Shown piece after piece: positions 35,389 through 42,228 of a DNA stretch of 64,000 nucleotides. Made by a program: the position numbers and the translations under genes. The stretch comes from Cupriavidus oxalaticus (GTDB taxonomy: Bacteria; Pseudomonadota; Gammaproteobacteria; Burkholderiales; Burkholderiaceae). The DNA is taken from assembly GCF_016894385.1 (NCBI RefSeq), contig NZ_CP069811.1, positions 224,501 to 288,500 on the forward strand, in the 5' to 3' direction. A model generated the notes under the pieces. That model made no database searches. It had not been told where the DNA came from and was given only the letters and a program-made list of their open reading frames with translations. The first letter of the stretch is position 1. Each line of letters starts with the position of its first letter.

Positions 35389-36867
35389 ATGTGGAAGTTT
35401 CGACTTGACCGCACTCTTCGCCGCAAGAGCAGCCTGCCTTGGCGAATGGTGGGGGCAGGAAGAGAGCGACACGGCTGCGGCAGGGCCTGCCGCACGCTGA
35501 TGCTGCTTCTGCTTGCGGGACTCAGTGCCTGCGGGTCGCTTCCTCACAATGCTCCGCGCAATCTGCCTCAGGCCGCGGCTGGCAGCGCACCCGCGGCCCT
35601 GCGCGAACCCAGCGACTTCGCCGGCCCGACCACCGTCGCCATGTCGTTCTCTGGCGGTGGCACGCGAGCCGCAGCCTTCGCCTTCGGCGCGCTGCAGGGG
35701 CTCGACGCCATGAGAGGTCCTGCGGGCGCGTCCCTGCTCGACGACGTCGCCTTCATCAGCAGCGTGTCCGGAGGCTCCATCACCGCTGCGTACTACGGTC
35801 TGCACGGCAAGGCCAGCCTGGCGACCTTTCGATCCGTGCTCTTGAAGGACGGAGAGGCGGGACTTCGCTTCAGTCTCCTGAATCCGGTGAATCTTGCGCG
35901 CCTCTTCGCCGGGGGGCTCAACGATCGGGAGGATCTCCAGGCATGGCTCGACGAAGACGTGTTCAAGGGCGCGACGTACGCCGACATGTTCCGCCGCGGC
36001 AAGCCAGTCGTCTGGATCAACGCCACGAACATCTACTACCGGGTCGCGTTCCCATTCAGCCAGCTGGCATTCGATGCGCTATGCAGTGATCTCGCGAGCT
36101 TTCCCGTTTCCGAGGCCGTCGCCGCATCCATGGCGGTCCCGGTCTTCTTCGCACCGATCGTCCTCCAAAAGCATCCCGAGGCCTGTAGTGCACCGCTGCC
36201 GAACCTTGACCACGTCCAGGCGCCTGAACAGTCGCTGCTGGTTGGCGCGTTGGCAACTGCCGTTCGCGGTCACCGGGACCTTTCGAAGGGAAAGTACATC
36301 AAGCTGGTCGACGGCGGGGTGACCGACAACTACGGCCTGGCCACCATTTTGCAATCGCGCCTGCTGCTGGGCACGCCTTACGGACCCATGAGCGAGAACG
36401 ATGCAATCAATATGCGGCGTCTGCTTTTCATCGTTGTTGACGCCGGCCAGGGCCCGCGCGGCGATTGGAACCACCGCCAGGATGGCCCATCCGGCATCGA
36501 AGTCGCAAACGCGGCCATCGACGCGGCAATGGCAACCACTGTCCGCATGACCTATGACGCCTTCATTCCCATGATGCAGCAATGGCGCGACGACCTCGTG
36601 GCGTACCGGTGCGGGCTGCCGCATTCCCGGCAGCAGGAGATCGCTGCGCGCCGCCCAGGCTGGCGGTGCAACGAAGTCGATTTCTTCGTCACGCGGATCT
36701 CGTTTGATGCCCTCGACAAGGAGCGTGCTGCAAGTCTGAACGATCTGCCGACCAGGCTTCGTCTGCCCGAGAGGGATGTCGATCGCCTGATCGAAGCGGG
36801 AAGGGATGCCATCCTTGGCAACCCGGTGATCCGCGAGTTCGAGCGCGAATCGGCTGCGGCGCGATAG
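35389..36867 (+). CDS. Patatin-like phospholipase lipoprotein
   Basis: 492 residues from the ATG at 35389 (an ATG at 35446 would also keep the signal). A basic N-terminus leads to a lipoprotein signal (LMLLLLAGLSACGS). The patatin domain has the oxyanion loop MSFSGGGTRAAAFAFGAL (Ser88 onwards), the nucleophile motif SSVSGGSITAAYYG (Ser127) and the catalytic aspartate in VDGGVTDNYG (Asp308). It should hydrolyse acyl ester bonds of phospholipids from the cell envelope. Codon use and GC are less extreme than the che genes, consistent with acquisition. It is flanked by two direct copies of part of the structured RNA element. Confidence 0.85.
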   Translation: MWKFRLDRTLRRKSSLPWRMVGAGRERHGCGRACRTLMLLLLAGLSACGSLPHNAPRNLPQAAAGSAPAALREPSDFAGPTTVAMSFSGGGTRAAAFAFGALQGLDAMRGPAGASLLDDVAFISSVSGGSITAAYYGLHGKASLATFRSVLLKDGEAGLRFSLLNPVNLARLFAGGLNDREDLQAWLDEDVFKGATYADMFRRGKPVVWINATNIYYRVAFPFSQLAFDALCSDLASFPVSEAVAASMAVPVFFAPIVLQKHPEACSAPLPNLDHVQAPEQSLLVGALATAVRGHRDLSKGKYIKLVDGGVTDNYGLATILQSRLLLGTPYGPMSENDAINMRRLLFIVVDAGQGPRGDWNHRQDGPSGIEVANAAIDAAMATTVRMTYDAFIPMMQQWRDDLVAYRCGLPHSRQQEIAARRPGWRCNEVDFFVTRISFDALDKERAASLNDLPTRLRLPERDVDRLIEAGRDAILGNPVIREFERESAAAR

Positions 36868-36892
36868 TCCCGCGGCACGCGCCGGCTCCTTT

Positions 36893-37912
36893 TCACCAGT
36901 CTGCTAACCCTGCCTTGCGCCCGCCTGCCCCAATTAGCAGCGGGGTAGCGGAATTCGTGCGCCGGAAGCTGGAGGGCGTCAAAGCTTCCACCTTGTTCCA
37001 ATAATGACGAAACGCCTGGACGCTTGCGAAGCCGCACCGCAACGCAATCTCGTCGACGGACAGCGTAGACGACGCCAACAATTGCCGAGCTCGCGACATG
37101 CGAAGCGCGAGTTGGTACTGCTTTGGCGTCGAGCCAGTTTCTTCGCTAAAGACGCGGGAAAGGTGCCTGACGCTGATCGCAAACCTGTGAGCGAATCGCG
37201 GATCCGAGACGGAAACGCCCAAATCCTTCGAGATCGCATCCTGGACGGCATGGATGAGTTGATTGCCATGGGATCGCGACTGGAACTGGGGATCGAGGTC
37301 CGGATCATTGCTGAATCGTCGAAACGGAACAACGTTCTCACGCGCAACGCGAATCGCTGCCTCATCTCCAAATGAATGCGCGACGAGTCTTAACGCTAGG
37401 TCAATACCCGAGGCGACTCCGGCCGAGGTCCAGACGTTGCCGTCGCGGACAAACACCCGGTTGTCGACTACCGAGGCCTTGGGATGACGTCGACGCAATT
37501 GCTTCACAAAGTGATGGTGCGTTGTGCACAGCCGCTCATCGAGGAGTCCGGCGTCACCGAGCAGGAACGCACCGGTGCAGATAGCCGCAACGGTGACATC
37601 TGGTGTTTGCTGCTCCACAAAAGCATGGCGCAGCCACGCCACTGTATCGCCCCACGAGCGAGATTTCATCAGAGTGTCCTGAAGCTTGCTGCCTATGACT
37701 AGCACCGCATCGCCACTCCTAAGGCGGGAAGGCAACTTCTCGACGTGCGCCAGGGCAACACCTTGAAAACTTCGCACGCTTGAATTCGGCCCGACGCATT
37801 GGACGGCTACCGGCGCGATACCCAGTTCGGCAACGCTCGACAAAACCTGGAGCGGCCCCGCCAGATCGAGCATATGCGCGTCAGGCAATACGAGGAAGTA
37901 GGCAGATTTCAT
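36893..37912 (-). CDS. GlxA-family transcriptional regulator (DJ-1/PfpI plus AraC HTH)
   Basis: 339 residues. N-terminal DJ-1/PfpI-like domain (about 1-190) with the elbow AAICTGAFLLGDAGLLD (Cys112) and a THHHF segment. C-terminal AraC double HTH (about 225-318): ISVRHLSRVFSEETGSTPKQYQLALRMSRARQLL and VDEIALRCGFASVQAFRHYW. Family members normally end soon after the FRR motif; here 21 extra residues (TNSATPLL to GGRKAGLADW) follow, the last part encoded by a copy of the repeat at 36899-36925. It is divergent from the HDO-like/MFS pair (182-bp spacer) and is their likely regulator. GC is clearly lower than in flagellar genes. Confidence 0.85.
   Translation of the reverse strand: MKSAYFLVLPDAHMLDLAGPLQVLSSVAELGIAPVAVQCVGPNSSVRSFQGVALAHVEKLPSRLRSGDAVLVIGSKLQDTLMKSRSWGDTVAWLRHAFVEQQTPDVTVAAICTGAFLLGDAGLLDERLCTTHHHFVKQLRRRHPKASVVDNRVFVRDGNVWTSAGVASGIDLALRLVAHSFGDEAAIRVARENVVPFRRFSNDPDLDPQFQSRSHGNQLIHAVQDAISKDLGVSVSDPRFAHRFAISVRHLSRVFSEETGSTPKQYQLALRMSRARQLLASSTLSVDEIALRCGFASVQAFRHYWNKVEALTPSSFRRTNSATPLLIGAGGRKAGLADW
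36899..36925. repeat. Second, partial copy of the structured RNA element
   Basis: 27 bp identical to 34713-34739 (starting GTCTGCTAACCCTGCC), same orientation, followed by a diverged hairpin (CCCC-N9-CGGGG). It overlaps the end of the minus-strand GlxA-like gene and follows the patatin gene by about 30 bp, so the two copies bracket 34.74-36.90 kb. Confidence 0.8.
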
Positions 37913-38093
37913 TTCTTGCAGGGTCTGCAGGCACGCGCCTTCGATGGCCTAGTCTTTGCTTTGCGCGGACGATTATAGCGAAATCGTTCCGATTCATCGG
38001 CCTACACGGCACGTGCGTCAGTGGCCAAATACTTGTCAATGTTGTCCGAACGTTTGCTCGCTGAAACGCAGGCCGGCTCCTACGATCTCACCT

Positions 38094-38846
38094 ATGCCTG
38101 AAAACAATACCAATCAACCGGCCGATACGCTTCACCTTGAGTGGTTGCCACGCCTTGGTGAACCGGAGGCCCGACACGTGGTCTCGCTTGTCGATTGCAA
38201 GACCGCTGATGGCGGCATGCCGCTGCTGCAAAGTGTGGCGCTGCAAGGCTATCAATTGACGAAGCACTTTCTGTACTATGTTGAACACCTTTTCTTCCAT
38301 TGCCCGCTGCCAAAGTTCAAACGCGCGCTGCTGATCAACGTCTACGAGGAAGAGACCGGGCGCCTTTCCAAGACCGACAATCACGTCGCCCTTATGCAGA
38401 ACTTCATGCGCTCGCTTGGCATTAGTGACGCTCAACGCGATGCGGAGCGTCCACTGCCCGGAACCGCCGAGCTAATCAACTACCGCCTGGATGCAGTACG
38501 CGACCCACCGAGGTACCACATCGGCGCGGCGGCCGTCATGATTGCGAGCGAGGGTCAGAACCTCGAGACGAAGGCTGGGGAGGCTCGTCACGAGTTGTTC
38601 GGGAAAGTCTATGAACTGGCGGCCGACGACCTTCTGTTCTTCTCCGTGCATCAGGTTGAGGATGTCGGTCACGTCGAGCAGGGTCTGAACCTTGTATCTG
38701 AATTGTGCACGACACCTCAGATGCAAGCAGATGCCCTGTTCGCTGTCGACCACACGTGCAAGCTCTTCTATGGCATGTACGAGAACATCTACGCGGAGTA
38801 TCGCAGGAAGGTTCCCCGCACGTCGGCAGCAGTGAAGGCGGCTTGA
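38094..38846 (+). CDS. Haem-oxygenase-fold, probable diiron (HDO/CADD/PqqC-like) enzyme
   Basis: 250 residues from the ATG at 38094. The helical pattern is that of the haem-oxygenase-like diiron superfamily: NVYEEETG, DNHVALMQNFMRSLGIS, MIASEGQ, then FFSVHQVEDVGHVEQGL. Candidate metal ligands are Glu86/87, His97, Glu153, His186, Asp190 and His193, close in order and spacing to CADD and UndA-type enzymes. Such enzymes do oxygen-dependent C-C, C-N or N-oxidation chemistry on small molecules or fatty and amino acids. It is coupled to an MFS transporter (one base apart) and divergent from a GlxA-type regulator. The substrate is unknown. Confidence 0.7.
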   Translation: MPENNTNQPADTLHLEWLPRLGEPEARHVVSLVDCKTADGGMPLLQSVALQGYQLTKHFLYYVEHLFFHCPLPKFKRALLINVYEEETGRLSKTDNHVALMQNFMRSLGISDAQRDAERPLPGTAELINYRLDAVRDPPRYHIGAAAVMIASEGQNLETKAGEARHELFGKVYELAADDLLFFSVHQVEDVGHVEQGLNLVSELCTTPQMQADALFAVDHTCKLFYGMYENIYAEYRRKVPRTSAAVKAA

Positions 38847-38847
38847 C

Positions 38848-40107
38848 ATGAACGCCGCGCCGAGTTCCCGTTCGGTAACCTACTTGCTCATCGCCATTGG
38901 CTTCGCGGCCATGTTTGCGTCAACCGCAATCAAAGGGATCTATCAAGTCTACTTTGTTCCGTTGGCAGAGCACTTTGGACAAGGCCGAGCACAGTTTGCC
39001 TGGTCCGGCGGACTTTTCATGCTTGCCACTGGCGTAATGTCGCCAGTGGTCGGGGCATTGAGCGACAGAGTCGGGCCATTGCGCACCGTTGCGATCGGTG
39101 CATTCTCGGCCGGCATCGCGTGCCTGATCGTGGCAGTTTGCCATCAGTCGCTAGTGATCTTTACCGTCGCGTTTGGCGTCGTGGGCGCATTTGGACTTGC
39201 CGCCATGACTTTCGTGCCCATGGGAGTCCTCGTAGATCGCCTCTTTGAACAGCGCAAAAAGGGGCTTGCGTACGCGGTCATCACGAACGGCACGGCGGTT
39301 GGCTTCATCGTTCTCTCGCCGATTTGGATCTGGCTCCAACCTCAGGCAAGCTGGATGATTGTGTTCGCCTCGGTCGGACTTTCCTTCGCATTGCCAATCG
39401 CGGCCATCGTGTGGCTGGCCTCACGATTGGAACCTCCGACACATTCAGCGGAAAGTATAGACGAGCGGAAGGACGAACCATCCGCATGGGTCGTGGTGCG
39501 TCGAGATCCGGTCTTCTATATCCTGGCCACCGGGTTCTTTGGTTGTGGTGCAACGATGGCGTTCATCGACGTTCATCTTCTGGCTCACTGGCAGGACCAG
39601 GGCGTGCCGAGACTAGAGATGGGCTACGGCATGAGCACCCTGGGGGTGCTGGAGTTACTGAGTGGGCTCGCCTCAGGAGCACTCGCGCTGCGATTCGACA
39701 AGCATCGATTGCTGGCGCTCTTCTATGCCATGCGATCACTGTCGATGATTTTGCTTCTTACTCCGGGCGTCGGCGTGCTGCCGTTCGCGGTGATTTTCGG
39801 AGCGAGCTATCTTGGCACTGTCATATTGACGTCAATGTTCTGCTTCGACCGTTTTGGCAATCACATCAAAGGACGGGTCTTCGGACTGCTGTTCCTCATT
39901 CATCAGATAGGCGCATTTCTTTCTGTGCAACTGGGTGCGGCGTCATTTGAATCAAGTAGCAGCTACAGTAGCACGATCATGACGCTTTCCCTGCTCACTC
40001 TATTTGCTGCCGCACTCTCTTGGATCGGATTGCGGGGCAAAGCATCGAAAAGCGATGGGACCACACAACCGAACCGTGCGACGCTGCCAGCTACCAAGAC
40101 AAACTAA
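38848..40107 (+). CDS. MFS transporter
   Basis: 419 residues with twelve hydrophobic segments and a charged central loop near residue 200 (SRLEPPTHSAESIDERKDEPS). The first MFS signature loop GALSDRVGPLRTV is between helices 2 and 3. It resembles monocarboxylate/OFA-like porters (AEHFGQGRAQFAWSGGLFMLATGVMSPVVG). It begins one base after the HDO-like gene, so the two are translationally linked. It would export or import the enzyme's product or substrate. GC is lower than in the flagellar genes. A PLP-enzyme remnant follows. Confidence 0.88.
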   Translation: MNAAPSSRSVTYLLIAIGFAAMFASTAIKGIYQVYFVPLAEHFGQGRAQFAWSGGLFMLATGVMSPVVGALSDRVGPLRTVAIGAFSAGIACLIVAVCHQSLVIFTVAFGVVGAFGLAAMTFVPMGVLVDRLFEQRKKGLAYAVITNGTAVGFIVLSPIWIWLQPQASWMIVFASVGLSFALPIAAIVWLASRLEPPTHSAESIDERKDEPSAWVVVRRDPVFYILATGFFGCGATMAFIDVHLLAHWQDQGVPRLEMGYGMSTLGVLELLSGLASGALALRFDKHRLLALFYAMRSLSMILLLTPGVGVLPFAVIFGASYLGTVILTSMFCFDRFGNHIKGRVFGLLFLIHQIGAFLSVQLGAASFESSSSYSSTIMTLSLLTLFAAALSWIGLRGKASKSDGTTQPNRATLPATKTN

Positions 40108-40119
40108 CAGGGCTTGATC

Positions 40120-40444
40120 ATGAATGGGGCGATGACGCAGGCAGTGCGAACTGCGCAGTTCCAGGATTTGTCGGACGCCTATTGCGAGCCAATAGCGTTG
40201 ACGTCGGCGTACGTGTTCAGTTCAGCAGCCGACGCTGCCAATAAATTCAGCGGTGTGTCCCGCGACAACGCATGGCAAGCTCACCGCGGACCAACGAAGA
40301 CGGGCTGGGATTCGGGATTCTCTGGTGCGATTGTCCGTGGGTCTTGAGAATGTTGAAGACTTGCAGGCGGATATAGAGCAGGCATTTCTGAGTGCACGAC
40401 TGGAGTCCAGTATGCCTGCCGCTACGCAGGTCGTCTACACATGA
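40120..40444 (+). pseudogene. Remnant of a Cys/Met-metabolism PLP enzyme (MetZ-like) with large internal deletion
   Basis: The first 45 residues (MTQAVRTAQFQDLSDAYCEPIALTSAYVFSSAADAANKFSG; frame of 40120) are the typical start of O-succinylhomoserine sulfhydrylase-type enzymes. At about 40255 the frame changes and the text jumps to the family's C-terminus: PATTHGKLTADQRRRAGIRDSLVRLSVGLENVEDLQADIEQAF, ending at 40444. Everything between (some 300 residues, including the PLP lysine) is gone. It lies 12 bp after the MFS gene, so an intact version may once have been the third gene of that operon. Confidence 0.75.
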
Positions 40445-40930
40445 CGATGCTCTATGCGGTGGCGGTCAGGTGCATGTTTGCTGGTGCATGTGTGCTGCCG
40501 CTGTTCATTGCTGCTTCGAGGATGCAGCTTCCCTCGCGGACGCGATTCATGCGTTTGTGCATTTTGATTCTGATCATTGTCGTAGCGATGGTGGATCCGA
40601 CCGCGGCCTCCTTTGCGCGAGTGGATGGCACCTTGTTCTCTGCAGGCTGTGGCGGCTAGCCTGGTTCGAGTCTGATCACCCCTCTCGGCCATTCGTCATA
40701 TCGATCTCAATAGCCCGTCGGGGTCGCTACACTTCTTTAAGCTCGCGGCCGCTGCCGAAAGTCCGTGGCCGTGTGAACGGCTACGCGACCACGTGGAAAG
40801 TGCCGCCCAACCTTCACCAAGGCAGGTTCGCTGGGGATGGGCAAGCACAGTGCTGGCCACAGGGGTGCGCCCACGACGGGTGGGGCATGTTCCAAGTCAC
40901 TCACCGGCCGACGCCCCCTCCAGATTCCCC
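40445..40930. other. Region without an identifiable gene, including the start of a C-rich tract
   Basis: A 72-residue hydrophobic frame at 40441-40659 is possible but has no ribosome binding site or family likeness. From about 40905 to 41035 the plus strand is strongly C-rich (runs of CCCC to CCCCCC), an unusual strand bias just before flhB. No terminator was identified for the upstream operon. Confidence 0.4.
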
Positions 40931-40957
40931 TAAAGTCTCCCACCGCCCCGCCGTTAA
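40931..40957 (+). promoter_or_regulatory. Sigma-28 (FliA) promoter upstream of flhB
   Basis: TAAAGTCT (40931-40938), an 11-bp spacer, then GCCGTTAA (40950-40957): 14 of 16 matches to TAAAGTTT-N11-GCCGATAA with exact spacing. It would start a ~120-nt leader before flhB and couple the flhBAFG-fliA operon to FliA itself (positive feedback). Confidence 0.75.
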
Positions 40958-41085
40958 CCCCCCAAGTCCCCCCGATTTCCCAAACAACACCCAAATCCCC
41001 CGCCTTTTCCCGTGAATGGGAAACCCCCCACGCTTCGATAATCCGTCCTGACGAATAGCGGCCTGCCGCTTCGCACGGAGCGTGG

Positions 41086-42228
41086 ATGTCCGAAGAAAGC
41101 GATCTCGAGAAAACCGAACCCGCCTCACCCCGGCGTCTGGAAAAGGCGCGCGAGGAGGGGCAGGTGGTGCGTTCGCGCGAGCTGGCCACGTTCATCATGC
41201 TGATCGCCGGCGTGGTCGGGCTGTGGACGCTGGGCGGCCATATGGGCCGCAGCCTGAACCAGGTGATGCAGGGCGCGCTGCGCTTCGAGCGGGAAACCGC
41301 CTTCGATACCTCGCGCATGCTGTCCCGTTTTGGCCTGATGGTGTGGGACAGCCTGCTGGCCTTCCTGCCGCTGCTGCTGCTGTTCGGCGTGGCCGCGCTG
41401 GCCGCGCCGCTGATGCTGGGCGGCTGGGTGTTCTCGGCCAAGTCGTTCGCGCCGCAGTTGTCGCGCATGTCGCCGATCGCCGGGCTGGGCCGCATGTTCT
41501 CCGCCCATTCGCTGGTCGAGCTCCTCAAGGCGGTGGCGAAGTCGCTGCTGGTGGGCGCGGTCGGCGCCTGGGTGGTTTGGCAGCGCCTGCCGGAAGCCAT
41601 CGCGCTGATGAATGCGCCGGTGCAGGAAGCGCTGCTGCACATGGTCGACCTGGTGCTGTACTGCTGCCTGGTGGTGTCGCTGTCGCTGCTGGTGGTGGCG
41701 GCCATCGACGTGCCCTGGCAGTACTGGGAGTTCTTCAAGAAGCTGCGCATGACCAAGGAAGAGGTCAAGCAGGAGTTCAAGGAGAGCGAGGGCGATCCGC
41801 ATATCAAGAACCGCATCCGCCAGCAGCAGCGCGCCATGGCGCGCCGGCGCATGATGACCGAGGTGCCCAAGGCCGACGTGGTGGTGACCAACCCCACCCA
41901 CTTCGCCGTGGCGCTGCGCTATGAGGAAGGCCGCATGGGCGCGCCGCGCGTGGTGGCCAAGGGCACCGGCGAAGTCGCCGCGCGCATCCGCGCGCTGGCC
42001 GCCGAGCATCGTGTGCCGCTGATGTCGGCGCCGCCGCTGGCGCGCGCGCTGCACCGCCACGTGGAGCTGGGCCACGAAATCCCCGCCGGACTCTATACCG
42101 CCGTGGCCGAAGTGCTGGCCTGGGTCTACCAACTGAAGCACTGGCACTACTCGCAGGGGCCGCAGCCGCAGGCGCCGTCGGACCTGCTGGTGCCTGATGA
42201 ACTCGCCGTACCGGAAAGCCGCGAATGA
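41086..42228 (+). CDS. flhB: Flagellar type III export protein FlhB
   Basis: 380 residues. Begins SDLEKTEPASPRRLEKAREEGQVVRSREL, the conserved cytosolic start. Four transmembrane helices follow (about 34-55, 85-110, 145-165, 180-205). The cytoplasmic domain contains the autocleavage site NPTH (Asn about 269; TNPTHFAVALRY), which switches export specificity from hook to filament proteins. The last residues are a Pro-rich tail. The gene overlaps flhA (ATGA). A sigma-28 promoter lies about 130 bp upstream. Confidence 0.96.
   Translation: MSEESDLEKTEPASPRRLEKAREEGQVVRSRELATFIMLIAGVVGLWTLGGHMGRSLNQVMQGALRFERETAFDTSRMLSRFGLMVWDSLLAFLPLLLLFGVAALAAPLMLGGWVFSAKSFAPQLSRMSPIAGLGRMFSAHSLVELLKAVAKSLLVGAVGAWVVWQRLPEAIALMNAPVQEALLHMVDLVLYCCLVVSLSLLVVAAIDVPWQYWEFFKKLRMTKEEVKQEFKESEGDPHIKNRIRQQQRAMARRRMMTEVPKADVVVTNPTHFAVALRYEEGRMGAPRVVAKGTGEVAARIRALAAEHRVPLMSAPPLARALHRHVELGHEIPAGLYTAVAEVLAWVYQLKHWHYSQGPQPQAPSDLLVPDELAVPESRE

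Noticed and set aside
40441..40659. 72-residue hydrophobic ORF after the metZ remnant
   Set aside because: No ribosome binding site, no family resemblance, and located in eroded sequence; kept only as part of the unassigned region.
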